Source: Scheffersomyces stipitis CBS 6054
Taxonomy: Eukaryota; Ascomycota; Pichiomycetes; Serinales; Debaryomycetaceae
DNA length: 64,000 bases
Assembly: GCF_000209165.1 (NCBI RefSeq)
Contig: NC_009068.1
Location: 2,604,001-2,668,000, forward strand
Direction: 5' to 3'
In this document: positions 51,682 through 61,415 of the stretch, piece after piece
Layout of the letters: the number at the start of each line of letters is the position of its first letter
How positions within the stretch are numbered: position 1 is the first letter of the stretch
Notes under the pieces: generated by a model
Database searches by the model: none
What the model was told of the DNA's origin: nothing
Seen by the model: the letters and a program-made list of their open reading frames with translations, nothing else
Translations under genes and position numbers: made by a program

Positions 51682-53528
51682 AGATCCTATGTGTGGCCGA
51701 AAAGCCGTCCATCGCCCGCGAGGTGTCGCGAATACTCAGTGGAGGCAGATTCACCACGAGAAACTCCCGGAACAAGTTCATCAAAAACTACGACTTCACC
51801 TACAACTTCACCAGCCTCGGTATATGCGACGTTACAATGACTTCTGTGGTGGGGCACATCACCAACATGGACTTCCCGCCCGCGTACCAGTGGGGACGGT
51901 GTGTTCCCGGAAGGTTGTTTGATGTAGAGGTGATCGAGAAGGTCACCAAACAAGACGTGTTCGACAACATTTCCAACGAAGCGCGTACCGCGTCCAGGTT
52001 GATGATCTGGACAGACTGCGATCGCGAAGGCGAGTTCATTGGGTTTGAGATTTATAAAGCCGCTTTCAAGGGAAACAGCGCCATCCAGGTCGGGGACATC
52101 TGGCGTAGCCAGTTTTCGCATCTAGAACGAAGCCATATTATTGATGCTGCATCACATCCACGGCTGCTTGATATGAACTCCGTCAACGCTGTCGCGTGCC
52201 GTATGGAAATAGACTTCCGTGTTGGCACCAGTTTCACGCGGTTGCTCACTGACTGCTTGAAACAGAACAGAATCATCGAGAAAGGAGGGCTAGCCTCTTA
52301 CGGAACCTGTCAGTTCCCCACCCTCGGCTTCGTAGTTGATAGATACAAAAGGGTCAAATCGTTTATCCCCGAGAAGTTTTGGTACATTGCGGTAGATATC
52401 CGTAAACAGAACCAGAAGTCGTCGTTTGCTTGGACAAAAGGTCGTTTCTTCGACCGCATGTTTGTGACACAGTTGTACCAGGATTGTCTCCAGACAGAAG
52501 AAGGAACCATAACCAATGTAGAAAGTAAACGAACCACCAACTGGAGACCCTTGCCGTTGACTACAGTCGAGCTCCAGAAGGATTGTGCGCGATTCTTCAG
52601 GATGAGCGCAAAAGCAGCTCTAGATGCTGCCGAAAGATTGTATAACAAGGGGTTTCTTTCCTACCCAAGAACAGAAACTGATAGTTTCCCAGCTACCATG
52701 GACTTTGCTGGTGTAATTGCCAAACAGACTGGTGATGGAAGATGGGGCGCCTATGCAAATCTGTTGATGGCTAACGGCCATGAAATGCCGAGAAATGGTA
52801 GCCACGACGATAAAGCGCATCCAGCTATCCACCCAGTAAACTACGTAGCTATAGATTCGTTGACTTCGGCAGACGAAAAGAAGGTATACGAATATGTGGT
52901 CCGTAGATTTTTAGCCTGTTGCTCGAAAGATGCTGTAGGTCACCAGACAACAGCCACTTTGCAATGGGGTAATGAAACATTCACAGCCAGTGGGTTGATT
53001 GTTACTGAGAAAAACTATTTGGAAATATATACATACAAGAAGTGGGAAACTACAAAGCAATTGCCGCCTCTAGAGGAGGGAGAAAAAGTCCGTATCTCCA
53101 GTGGCCAAATGAAGGAAGGAGAAACCAGCCCTCCCAACCACATGACAGAAACAGAATTGATTGCATTAATGGATGCCAATGGTATCGGAACGGACGCCAC
53201 TATCGCAGAGCATATTGAGAAAATCATGCAGCGAGATTACATCGTCAAACACAAACAAGGTGGAAAGGAATACATTGTTCCTACTCCGTTGGGTATGGGG
53301 CTAATTGAAGGATTTGACCAGATGGAGTTTGACAATATTTCTCTCTCGAAGCCGTTTTTACGTAAGTTGTTAGAGAATTCTCTTCAGAAAATCGTGGATG
53401 GCGAGCGCACCAAAGCTGACGTCCTTGAAGAAGTTAAACAAATCTATCGACAGGCGTACGGAGTCAGCTCTCAGAAGATGACGTTGTTGGCTCTGGTATG
53501 TCGACAGATAATTGCACAGAATCTGTGA
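51678..53528 (+). CDS. TOP3: DNA topoisomerase III
   Basis: This 616-residue type IA topoisomerase opens with the TOPRIM domain (VAEKPSIAREVSRIL at residues 6-20; acidic triad DCDRE at 113-117). The catalytic core follows with RFxxxxSYPRTETD carrying the active tyrosine at 329, and the conserved SHDDKAHPAIHP. C-terminal matches include GIGTDATIAEHI. It lacks the zinc-finger tail of metazoan TOP3A, as S. cerevisiae Top3 (656 residues) does. Top3 acts with the RecQ helicase Sgs1 and Rmi1 to dissolve double Holliday junctions and suppress crossovers. CTG codon 362 aligns with Ser in S. cerevisiae Top3 (YAASLL), supporting the alternative code. Confidence 0.97.
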   Translation: MKILCVAEKPSIAREVSRILSGGRFTTRNSRNKFIKNYDFTYNFTSLGICDVTMTSVVGHITNMDFPPAYQWGRCVPGRLFDVEVIEKVTKQDVFDNISNEARTASRLMIWTDCDREGEFIGFEIYKAAFKGNSAIQVGDIWRSQFSHLERSHIIDAASHPRLLDMNSVNAVACRMEIDFRVGTSFTRLLTDCLKQNRIIEKGGLASYGTCQFPTLGFVVDRYKRVKSFIPEKFWYIAVDIRKQNQKSSFAWTKGRFFDRMFVTQLYQDCLQTEEGTITNVESKRTTNWRPLPLTTVELQKDCARFFRMSAKAALDAAERLYNKGFLSYPRTETDSFPATMDFAGVIAKQTGDGRWGAYANLLMANGHEMPRNGSHDDKAHPAIHPVNYVAIDSLTSADEKKVYEYVVRRFLACCSKDAVGHQTTATLQWGNETFTASGLIVTEKNYLEIYTYKKWETTKQLPPLEEGEKVRISSGQMKEGETSPPNHMTETELIALMDANGIGTDATIAEHIEKIMQRDYIVKHKQGGKEYIVPTPLGMGLIEGFDQMEFDNISLSKPFLRKLLENSLQKIVDGERTKADVLEEVKQIYRQAYGVSSQKMTLLALVCRQIIAQNL

Positions 53529-54275
53529 GTAAGGTACAGCATATTTATAGAGTTAATAAAAGTTTGGGGCATTTACATGAGCTGTAAACAACTTGAATTG
53601 ATAAACTCTAGTTGACTTTGTTCGATGTCATCGATTGCAAATTATATTCTACCTGTTGGAAATTGCAATCCAAATGATCAATGTCGTTTCCTAGCAGTTT
53701 CAGGAAATTATATTTAGCGACTGAAACCCTCTAAGGAACCTAGAAGCCTCCTTAACCAGAGTAGAATCTGAAGCAGAATCTAAACCTTCATAACAGCCAT
53801 TAATAAACGAATTTCATTAAGCCTAAATACACAATACATACAGCATCGAAATATTCACACAAGCGGTTGCAAAATTGTATAATGGGAAGTAAACGTATAT
53901 ACAGGTCTAGAATTTCTATATGTACGGCTGCAATTCCCTTGGATAAAATTTATTCAAATTTTCAGTATAAAAGAAGAGTTAATATATAAATTATATATTG
54001 GAAACAGTCGGAAGCAACAGGAGCTTATATACCCTTGATATACCCCTGTTTTAGTATGGAATTTGTAACATTGCGCCATACTCTGTTTAACAATGAATAA
54101 ATTCCTTTCTTTCCAAGGAAAGGACGATCCTGCATACTTTCCATCATTGTAACTAAATCACGTGATCGAATATCAAATATCAAATTATTGAAACTTCGAT
54201 GCATATTCAAATTAATGAGTTTCTTGTTGACACTTAAATCATCGTTTTCCTCTATAATTCCCGTGAATCATTGCA
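53529..54275. other. Intergenic TOP3-nucleoporin
   Basis: The region is AT-rich and has no gene. It carries a palindromic TCACGTGA at 54158, about 110 bases before the nucleoporin ATG. A minus-strand open frame of 61 codons lacks any motif. Confidence 0.55.
54158..54165. promoter_or_regulatory. TCACGTGA (Cbf1-type E-box)
   Basis: An eight-base palindrome containing CACGTG, the Cbf1 core, at a promoter-like distance from the nucleoporin start. Confidence 0.4.
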
Positions 54276-55625
54276 ATGTTTCTGAGTCTGGGCGGAGCAT
54301 TCGGTGCGTTTGGCTCTGGAAATGCTGCGGGCAGCAGTGGTTTTGGCCAATCAGCATTCGGTTCGTCTAATCCATCTACTACAACACAGAGCAATCCTTT
54401 TGGCGGAGGTGGAAGCTCTGCATTTGGACAGACGGGATTTGGTTCGTCCAAAGCACCGGCAGCTGCGTCGAGTGGGTTTGGGTCCTCTGGTTTTGGAACT
54501 TCTGGTTTTGGCAAACCTCCTGCAAATACGGCATCAGCCTTTGGAAGTGCTAGTTCTGGAGGAGCGTTTGGGTCCGCTGGGTTTGGTAATTCTGGGTTTG
54601 GGTCTTCACAGTCTAAACCTGTCGAAAAGCTGTCTGGATTCGGAAACGCTGGGTTCGGTAGTAAGCCTGCTACTGGCGGTGCGTTTGGAAGCTCTGGGTT
54701 TGGCACTTTTGGCAATACCGATAACAACCAGACCAAATCGACTACATCTCCATTTGGCGGTTCTACTTCTACTCAATCTGCATTCGGCTCATTGGCTACC
54801 AAGCAAAATCCCTTTGGTGCCTCTGCCTCATCTGGCAGCAATACTGCTGCATTTGGCTCACAGAGTCAGTCATCTCCCTTTGGTTCCAGTAACAGTAATA
54901 ATCGTAGCGTATCGGCATTTGGAACTGCAAATACTGCTGCTAATCCGTTTGCTGCTGCTAAAGGCAGTTCTTCGCCATTTGGTAATACATCTGGTACTTC
55001 TGCATTTGGCTCTGCCACTAATAACTCAGCTGCTTCTTCAGCTTTTGGAGCCAATAAGAATGCACCCAGTGCCTTCGGAAATACTACAGCAGCCGTTCCT
55101 TTTGGCTCTAATAGTGCTTCTAGTGCTACTGGTGCTACTAGTGCATTTGGTTCCAATAGTCAAACCAGTGCATTTGGCTCCAGCAATAGCAATACTAGTG
55201 CATTTGGTTCTAATACTACAAGCGCTTTTGGAGCTTCTGCCAAAACCGATTCACCCTTTGGAGCTTCAACGAAAAACGATAAAATCTCTGCTTCCCCATT
55301 CGGAGCTGCTTCAAGTGCCCCTGCCTTTGGTTCTGCCGCTGCTGCCGGTTCTCCATTTGGAGCAGCAGCTACCAAGAATGCGTCTCCTTTTGGAAACTCA
55401 TCGTCTAATGAAGTGTTCGGTAACAGTGCCTCCGGGGCTGCTACGGCTACTCCTTTTGGAGCACAGGGTTCCACTCAGTCATCTGCGGGATTTGGTGCTC
55501 CTTCTGCGCCTATTGAAGAAGAAGGTCTCAAGGATTTAGCACCTTCAGTTATAGCGGCTTTTCAGGCTGCCAAGTTCGAACTTGGAAAAATTCCAGACGC
55601 TCCACCCCCTCCTATACTATGCTAG
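54276..55625 (+). CDS. NUP42: FG-repeat nucleoporin, NUP42-like
   Basis: This 449-residue protein is almost entirely FG repeats of the SAFG, SGFG and SPFG type in Ser/Asn/Thr/Ala-rich spacers. A short structured C terminus follows (about 415-449) with LAPSVIAAF and FELGKIPDAPPPP. That end resembles the Gle1-binding C-terminal motif of Nup42 (yeast, 430 residues) and NUPL2. Nup42 sits on the cytoplasmic face of the pore and helps Gle1 and Dbp5 in mRNA export. No N-terminal CCCH zinc finger is present. Codons 3 and 5 are CTG; read as Ser, the start becomes MFSSSGGAFG, which fits the repeat composition, whereas Leu would not. If the C-terminal match fails, it is still an FG nucleoporin. Confidence 0.72.
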   Translation: MFLSLGGAFGAFGSGNAAGSSGFGQSAFGSSNPSTTTQSNPFGGGGSSAFGQTGFGSSKAPAAASSGFGSSGFGTSGFGKPPANTASAFGSASSGGAFGSAGFGNSGFGSSQSKPVEKLSGFGNAGFGSKPATGGAFGSSGFGTFGNTDNNQTKSTTSPFGGSTSTQSAFGSLATKQNPFGASASSGSNTAAFGSQSQSSPFGSSNSNNRSVSAFGTANTAANPFAAAKGSSSPFGNTSGTSAFGSATNNSAASSAFGANKNAPSAFGNTTAAVPFGSNSASSATGATSAFGSNSQTSAFGSSNSNTSAFGSNTTSAFGASAKTDSPFGASTKNDKISASPFGAASSAPAFGSAAAAGSPFGAAATKNASPFGNSSSNEVFGNSASGAATATPFGAQGSTQSSAGFGAPSAPIEEEGLKDLAPSVIAAFQAAKFELGKIPDAPPPPILC

Positions 55626-55822
55626 GTGTAGTTAGATGTGTTGTAATATAGTAATGAAATCATGTAATATAATTGAAATGTAGTGTATTAAATGCTTGAC
55701 TTTTGCACCCACCTAAATGGGCCGCGCTTTTTCACAGATTAGGGTTGAATATCAAAGTCTACACAAAACCTACAGCTGTTCTAATATTTCTCTCTTCTTC
55801 ATGGCAATACCAATTTCACTCA

Positions 55823-56758
55823 ATGATATGTATAGAATGTGCCAATACCAACATCGATTGTCTCTTCTCGCGATATAAGAGCGAATATATCAAGCTTACG
55901 ATCTGTCCTGGTTGCGGAAAAATCGCCGATAAATACATCGAATACGACTATGTCATACTCTTCATCGATATTCTTTTGCTCAAGAAACAGGCGTATCGCC
56001 ATTTGGCTTTCAATGTCACAGAATTAGAGCTTCTCAAGGATACTCAAGTGCGGCCAAATCACAAGAGCAATGCTGATTCGAATGTATCTGTGGTACTCCA
56101 ATGTTTCCAGTTCTTGTCTCGATACAGAAGCCTATTCAGAATGATGTTCTTAATTATACTCATCGAAGTCTACCTAATGTGGGCATTTGAAGAGAAAAAG
56201 ACTCATAATTCCATCAGCATGAGGTTCGTCCTTAACCAGGATACCCTGTTTCAGTATCTGTACTTCATGGCAAAGCTGGTGGTGGAACAGCTTCTGCTCA
56301 ACATCATGATTCAGATTCTCTTTAGATATGTCTTTGGATGGGGAAAAATTGAAAACAAAAATATAGGGAAAGAATACCAATACGGGTACTGGACCACAGT
56401 TTTACTAATTGGTGTTCTTGTTCCAAGCTCCATACGACTCTTTCCCATATTGATGTTGATATGGCCTTACGACACAGCAACCATATCTACAACACTTATT
56501 AATATCATTTCTTCCATCAACAATATCGAAGCCCTTCGAGTTGTCACCGATTACAAATATCACACTATTGTATTCATTCTATCAGTATCGGTATTATTCC
56601 AGTTGTCTTTCTCTAAGTTGTTCATGAGTATCATTTTACACCACTATTCCGCCATTGGCTTGAATGACATTTTCAGAAGCGAATACGAGGAGATACTACA
56701 GCAAGTACGGGACTACAAACTGTGGGTACGAGCAGTTCAAGAAAGCATCCTGTCATAG
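55823..56758 (+). CDS. ARV1: Sterol/GPI-intermediate homeostasis protein Arv1
   Basis: This 311-residue protein begins at the ATG at 55823 (MICIECAN), which matches the Arv1 N terminus. The 40 open codons upstream start only from a TTG. The Arv1 homology domain has C3-x2-C6 and a second CPGC pair, followed by DYVILFIDILLLKKQAYRHLAFN (landmark, about 41-63). Several hydrophobic helices cover the rest (about 105-122, 165-190, 205-230, 255-275), including FPILMLIWPYDT, conserved in yeast. Arv1 is an ER membrane protein needed for normal sterol distribution and early GPI-anchor synthesis. An out-of-frame ATG at 55801 opens a 25-codon frame overlapping this start. S. cerevisiae Arv1 is 321 residues. 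Confidence 0.93.
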   Translation: MICIECANTNIDCLFSRYKSEYIKLTICPGCGKIADKYIEYDYVILFIDILLLKKQAYRHLAFNVTELELLKDTQVRPNHKSNADSNVSVVLQCFQFLSRYRSLFRMMFLIILIEVYLMWAFEEKKTHNSISMRFVLNQDTLFQYLYFMAKLVVEQLLLNIMIQILFRYVFGWGKIENKNIGKEYQYGYWTTVLLIGVLVPSSIRLFPILMLIWPYDTATISTTLINIISSINNIEALRVVTDYKYHTIVFILSVSVLFQLSFSKLFMSIILHHYSAIGLNDIFRSEYEEILQQVRDYKLWVRAVQESILS

Positions 56759-56842
56759 ATAAATTTTTGACGTTAATGTTAATGTATTTCAATAGTCATT
56801 GGACATGCTTTAGATGATAATATTTAATGTCCCCTAGCATCT

Positions 56843-59479
56843 CTATATACTCCAGTCCCATTCGTCGAAACTCTGAGCCTTTCTCACCGTAACACCTTCA
56901 CTATTAACTATTAAGACCTCGTTTCTATCTATGGCTATAAGGGGACCGTCGAGATTGTCCAACAAGTTGGGGTATTCGTAGGTTGTGTTCAATTCGCGTC
57001 TCTCATCAACGGTCTTACTGTTGACATCTTCTTCTGTAGAAGTAGAACCTACAGTAGCAAAATATGCTTCTTCGTCGTCATGAGTTCCAAGTTGGTTATT
57101 TTCTATTGCTCGTAAGGCAATGAACATTGACAACGGTATATAGCTGTTTTGAAAGCTCCACAAGAAAAAGACCGTGATGGCTGGTAATGGAGCCAAAAAT
57201 GAAGCACATAAATAGGCTTCTTGGAGAGCTAGCGTACCAACCATAGTCAATTGGAAAATCAATAGACCAAGAATCACCCTTCTGAAGACAAGAGGCCACA
57301 CCTTGCCTGTTGAATGGGGTGGATGAATACATGCATAGAGCAATTGGTATTTGTATACAAAATAGCCAATGAGGAAGTAAAGCAACCCAGCAGTAAGGAT
57401 TTTAGTTGACATCACCGAATAAACGATCGTTATGATCAAAATAAGGATGGGCTGTGGTAAGTGCAAGCCGAAGTTGAATACTGGTGGCTTATACAACTGG
57501 AGGTAGTCCCTCGGGGTTTTGCACCAAAATAAGGATTCTATGGGGAATCTGATTAAGTTACCAAGTAGGAGAAGCTTGAATGGAAACATGCCCAAACCCT
57601 GTAATATGATCAAATCGACATAAAACAAAGAGAGGTCCCTTAATGATTGGGCCAACTCATATGCTATCTTGGTAGTATCGCTAAGTGAAGCAGTACCAAA
57701 CAAAGTGAAAACCAAGAATAAGTTTACAAATATATAGAAGAAGTTCTTAGATACCGAAGATAACTCTTCATCACTATGAGAAGTAAACCCTTGTTTCAGT
57801 GATATCCAGATGTAGAAAAACGGTATAATCACATTCATAATGGTGAAGATATATGGTGGAAGGATCCCAGTGACCAAGGTCTCTGCCCAACGGTTAGCCT
57901 TTAAGAACTCTCCCAACCTGGGAAGTACTCTAGAAATCGTGTTGATGTTCAAGAAATTGGCCAAGTATCTAACAGGATAAACCATCAATACACTCACAAG
58001 TCCAATGAATAAGGTGACCATAAAAATTCGCATATTTCTTTCTCTTCTTGTTAAACAAAGATTGTTCCATATGATATCGTGCGGAGCAGGTGCAAGAGTG
58101 GTTATGAGATGGTTTATTTTTGGATCAAGGACGGCCTGCGCTAGCATCTGGGCCTGAGCTACAGACTTCATCGTCAAAAAAGCACTAGAAGTGGCAGGAT
58201 ACTCTCTTGTTCTAGCCTTTACGATCTCTTTATCTACAATTTCCAACTGTTCACTCCAGTAAGTTATAGCGTCCACTTCCTTTCCAAAGATGCCAAATAG
58301 CCCCTTTCTTGTCTTTGGTCTGTTTTGTACTTCGTCGCTAAGTAAAGGAAGATGGCCAACAGAATCTTCGCCGAAATCCTGCTCAATTAGTTCTGAAATT
58401 TGCTCCATTAAAGAAGAACGTACTGACTGTGTATCATCATTCTCATTGTCATGTTGTTCTGATATAGTTTCACCATTTTCGGGTGTGTCTCTATATGATT
58501 GGCTCGCCTCTAGGTTAATCAGATCTCGTATTTGAGGGTGGAGACTTGATGAGAGCAAGTCGTTCTTGTTCCTGATGCCATTTGTGTTAAAGTACTCCAC
58601 CCAGAAGACTTCCAAGTTTCTTAACACTCTCTTTCTGAGCTTGAAAAGTGCGTTCAAGTTGTTCCATTCCTTGACGATAATTATAGAGTCTACTTCGCCG
58701 ATTCCGAGTTTTTCGATATGTCTCTTCAAATCGATTTCGTCTCGGAGTATCGGTGGTATGCCAGAGATTTTCACTGTTCTATCAGTAATCGAGTTCTGTT
58801 TACCCAAATACGATTGCCGCATATTGATAATCTTGGAGGTTTGCTGAAATAAAAAATATACAATTGTAAATGTGAACACATACGTGAATATAGTGTACAA
58901 CCACAAGAACTTCTGGTAGTTTCCTTCCTCGGAAACAAGGGCAGTCACTGCAATTTTGCTCATTCGCTTTACAAGGGTTGTAGGGTCATCGTCGTCATCG
59001 TCGTCGTCGTCTGGATAATCTTGGTCTACCTTTCCAGTGTAGAAGTATCGCACTGGGGATATCACTGCTACAGCAAAGATGAAACAGGCAGCAAGACACT
59101 TGATACACATCTTGAAGAAGCCGAGGAAGACCACAGCGTCTAAACCCGCATTGTCGAGAATCTGAGTCTCGTTAATTTTGTACAAAATAGGCACCCAACC
59201 AAAAAGTGACTTCGCGGGAAGTCTCGGAAGATTCTGCCTTGAAGAAGAATGTAAATTGTTGGAATTGTAATGGTTGAAGTTCGCCACATATATCTTTGGA
59301 TATTTCACTCTTAAAACACAGAAACTAAAGAAGGCAAACAATCCCAACACAGTGGCTATCATGATTTGATATCGTGCCACCCTTGTAGACGAAGGTTTGT
59401 ATCGCGTTCCATCATTGGGAAGCGTATTGTTGGCTATGGAGATATCCCCCCAAAGTTCAGTTACAATGAACAGAAACAT
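56843..59479 (-). CDS. CSC1/OSCA/TMEM63-type membrane channel
   Basis: This 878-residue polytopic membrane protein starts at the ATG at 59479; one more upstream codon is GTG. An N-terminal region with helices at about 40-58, 110-135 and 170-195 is interrupted by an acidic run of nine aspartates (about 149-157). A large cytosolic loop holds KISGIPP (typical of the family) and continues to about 450 with acidic stretches. The 7-helix channel core runs from about 470 to 790 (ANRWAETLVTGILPPYIFTIMN). A tail with YEYPNLLDNLDGPLIA follows. The family includes S. cerevisiae Csc1, Rsn1, Phm7 and Spo75; plant OSCA and Csc1 are hyperosmolality- or mechanically gated cation channels. The tail favours a Csc1 relationship, but I cannot separate the paralogues securely. 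The gene converges on ARV1. Confidence 0.8.
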   Translation of the reverse strand: MFLFIVTELWGDISIANNTLPNDGTRYKPSSTRVARYQIMIATVLGLFAFFSFCVLRVKYPKIYVANFNHYNSNNLHSSSRQNLPRLPAKSLFGWVPILYKINETQILDNAGLDAVVFLGFFKMCIKCLAACFIFAVAVISPVRYFYTGKVDQDYPDDDDDDDDDPTTLVKRMSKIAVTALVSEEGNYQKFLWLYTIFTYVFTFTIVYFLFQQTSKIINMRQSYLGKQNSITDRTVKISGIPPILRDEIDLKRHIEKLGIGEVDSIIIVKEWNNLNALFKLRKRVLRNLEVFWVEYFNTNGIRNKNDLLSSSLHPQIRDLINLEASQSYRDTPENGETISEQHDNENDDTQSVRSSLMEQISELIEQDFGEDSVGHLPLLSDEVQNRPKTRKGLFGIFGKEVDAITYWSEQLEIVDKEIVKARTREYPATSSAFLTMKSVAQAQMLAQAVLDPKINHLITTLAPAPHDIIWNNLCLTRRERNMRIFMVTLFIGLVSVLMVYPVRYLANFLNINTISRVLPRLGEFLKANRWAETLVTGILPPYIFTIMNVIIPFFYIWISLKQGFTSHSDEELSSVSKNFFYIFVNLFLVFTLFGTASLSDTTKIAYELAQSLRDLSLFYVDLIILQGLGMFPFKLLLLGNLIRFPIESLFWCKTPRDYLQLYKPPVFNFGLHLPQPILILIITIVYSVMSTKILTAGLLYFLIGYFVYKYQLLYACIHPPHSTGKVWPLVFRRVILGLLIFQLTMVGTLALQEAYLCASFLAPLPAITVFFLWSFQNSYIPLSMFIALRAIENNQLGTHDDEEAYFATVGSTSTEEDVNSKTVDERRELNTTYEYPNLLDNLDGPLIAIDRNEVLIVNSEGVTVRKAQSFDEWDWSI

Positions 59480-59485
59480 CACGTG
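59480..59485. promoter_or_regulatory. CACGTG directly before the CSC1-like ATG
   Basis: A Cbf1-type E-box core lies immediately upstream of the chosen ATG (59479). The position is too close for a usual activator site, so it may be incidental or act within the leader. Confidence 0.3.
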
Positions 59486-59624
59486 TGAGTTTCAATGAAA
59501 GCAAGAAAACGTTAACATATAAAACAAAGTGATAAAGGAAAAGTGACAGTTCAATATAAAACTAGAGATACAAAATTTCACAACGTAAAACCGTTACTGT
59601 AAGCTCTCTGAATTGGGTGATAAG

Positions 59625-59633
59625 GTCACGTGA
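59625..59633. promoter_or_regulatory. GTCACGTGA (Cbf1/CDEI-type site)
   Basis: A full match to the Cbf1 consensus RTCACRTG lies about 150 bases upstream of the CSC1-like ATG, at a plausible promoter distance. Confidence 0.45.
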
Positions 59634-59957
59634 GTAAACTTGTACAAAATGCACCTCTCTGTATGTCTGGCTGCAGTATCTAATTCTTTATCTAACTAGC
59701 AAAATGTCTGCGAGTTGCAACCATTTTCTCGTTTGATGCGAATAGCTCCCTTCTTTGAATTTGAACCAAATGGTAAATAAACTCAGACATATGGACCATT
59801 GTAGAGCCTGCTTCGTATTCTATGGCTGTCATTTTCTATTATTCTCTATTTTTGACATAATTTCTATCTTTTTGTTCTACAACTCGAGTATATAAGCTAT
59901 TAGTATTACTACATTGATGAACTAAATTAACTTTTGGAAACTCTGCACACCAGCAGT

Positions 59958-61415
59958 TCATTCTGTATCGTCATCGTATTCTGTCCGTTGGTGATGTTCA
60001 GAGTGTTGAAGGGGACCCTGTGGTTGTTCTGCCTGTGGTTGCTGAGTGAATTCTGACATGGCATCAAGTTCTAGTGCCTTAGCTATGCGATCGAGCTTGA
60101 CGTCGTTCTCCTTTCTGGTCATCATGAGTTCAAACAAGTTGTTCATCTTGATGGACACTGAGGTGGATTGGTGCTCGATTGCAGTTAGCAAGTTTTTCAT
60201 TTTGAAGTTGACCTCGTCCTTGAAGTCCCGTAACTCTCTTCGAAGCTCGTTGATCTGCAAGTTGTGTTCATTCTGCGCTATTAGATACTGCTCTAGTAAC
60301 TCTTGGTTATTTGCGAGCTGACTCAACGACTTCGGGTAACTCCTTATCCTTTTCCGAGGTCCAGGCTCAATCATGCTAGATTGTTGTTGCTGTTGCTGCT
60401 GTTGCTGCTGTTGTTGCTGTTGCTGTTTTCGATCTTCAGAAGCTCCAGTGAGGCTTTCTATGGATCGCACGCCTAGATATTGTACGGAGAGAGGAGAAGC
60501 AACGGGGAACTGGATGGTGGAAGAGGACAGTATTCGCGAAGAAGAAAGCAGACGTTGCATAGCACCAGGCTGTTGCTGGGGTTGTCGTTGCTGCTGCTGT
60601 CCTGGTTGCTGTCCTGTTTGCTGGGGAGCCGGTTGTGTTGCCTGTTGAGCCATCATTACCAGAGAGTGTGGTGATACTATTAGACTCAGGTCTGGTAATC
60701 CCGGTTGCAACTGAGGAGTGCTCATAGTATACAGGGCCACGGAGGCTAAGGGACCCGTTACTTGACCAGGTCCAGACATTACTGCTTGCTGGACTTCTTG
60801 TATGTGGCCATGAGGGTCTGGATTCGAGAAAAGGACCCGAGGGCCTGCCTCGGTGAACTTTGGTGTGCCAGACAGTATGAAATCTGTAGACTTTCCTGTC
60901 GCCGTTGTGGACAACGTAGAGGACATCTTAGGTGACATTGAAGTAATCTCTGAGTGCATAGTCGTGTTGGTCGGAGAGGCAAATGCGCTGTCAGGTCTTT
61001 CATCCACAAGATTCTGGGAATCGTTTTCCGGCATCTTTTTCTGCTTTTTCAGAACGCTTCCAGAATCCGAATCCAGAGGAAGTGAATATCGTTTACGTCG
61101 ACTTATATACTCATTTAGACTGACTAGCAATTTTTCGTTTTCATTAAGGTTTAGCTCGGTTATTGGATGCTGTTCGCTGAGCAATTTATTCTCAAGGTTT
61201 TTACGGAGAATTTTAAATCGGTTATTGATGGTCCGGCTTTGCACGATATTTGTCTGAAACCGTTGGTTAAATTTGAGTAGCACCTGTTCCCAGGTTCGGA
61301 TGGTGTTTCCGCGGGTGAATATGTCTTCCCTATAGTTAAACACGAGATCGAGTAGGTAGTTGTCGGCATCGTATGTGAACTGGAAGTTGCTTCGTTTGTT
61401 GGTGGGTTTGTGCAT
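59958..61415 (-). CDS. Myb/SANT-like DNA-binding protein with polyglutamine
   Basis: From the ATG at 61415 the protein is 485 residues. Residues 10-80 (FTYDADNYLLDLVF, TWEQVLLKFNQRF, NNRFKILRKNLENKL) look like a Myb/SANT-type tri-helix with regularly spaced aromatic residues. A polar central region has Gln/Pro stretches and an uninterrupted run of 15 glutamines at about 331-345. A predicted coiled coil follows at about 380-450 (EHNLQINELRRELRDFKDE). The frame is open 27 codons upstream but begins with TTG and meets a stop at 61512, so a short upstream exon cannot be excluded. Composition, a coiled coil for dimerisation and a very long promoter fit a transcriptional regulator. I do not recognise a named orthologue. 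Confidence 0.72.
   Translation of the reverse strand: MHKPTNKRSNFQFTYDADNYLLDLVFNYREDIFTRGNTIRTWEQVLLKFNQRFQTNIVQSRTINNRFKILRKNLENKLLSEQHPITELNLNENEKLLVSLNEYISRRKRYSLPLDSDSGSVLKKQKKMPENDSQNLVDERPDSAFASPTNTTMHSEITSMSPKMSSTLSTTATGKSTDFILSGTPKFTEAGPRVLFSNPDPHGHIQEVQQAVMSGPGQVTGPLASVALYTMSTPQLQPGLPDLSLIVSPHSLVMMAQQATQPAPQQTGQQPGQQQQRQPQQQPGAMQRLLSSSRILSSSTIQFPVASPLSVQYLGVRSIESLTGASEDRKQQQQQQQQQQQQQQQSSMIEPGPRKRIRSYPKSLSQLANNQELLEQYLIAQNEHNLQINELRRELRDFKDEVNFKMKNLLTAIEHQSTSVSIKMNNLFELMMTRKENDVKLDRIAKALELDAMSEFTQQPQAEQPQGPLQHSEHHQRTEYDDDTE
60381..60425 (-). repeat. CAA/CAG polyglutamine tract (15 codons)
   Basis: Fifteen glutamine codons mix CAA and CAG in the Myb-like gene. The interrupted pattern should be more stable than a pure CAG run. 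Confidence 0.9.

Larger units (their letters stand above)
59480..59957. other. Upstream region of the CSC1-like gene
   Basis: No gene is present. It holds CACGTG at 59480, touching the start codon, and GTCACGTGA at 59625. The distal part, near 59900, is the 3' flank of the Myb-like gene. Confidence 0.55.

Noticed and set aside
54304..55539. 411-codon Leu-rich open frame overlapping the nucleoporin gene
   Set aside because: It is a shadow of the FG-repeat coding sequence in another frame; the Leu/His-rich repeats come from the repeat DNA.
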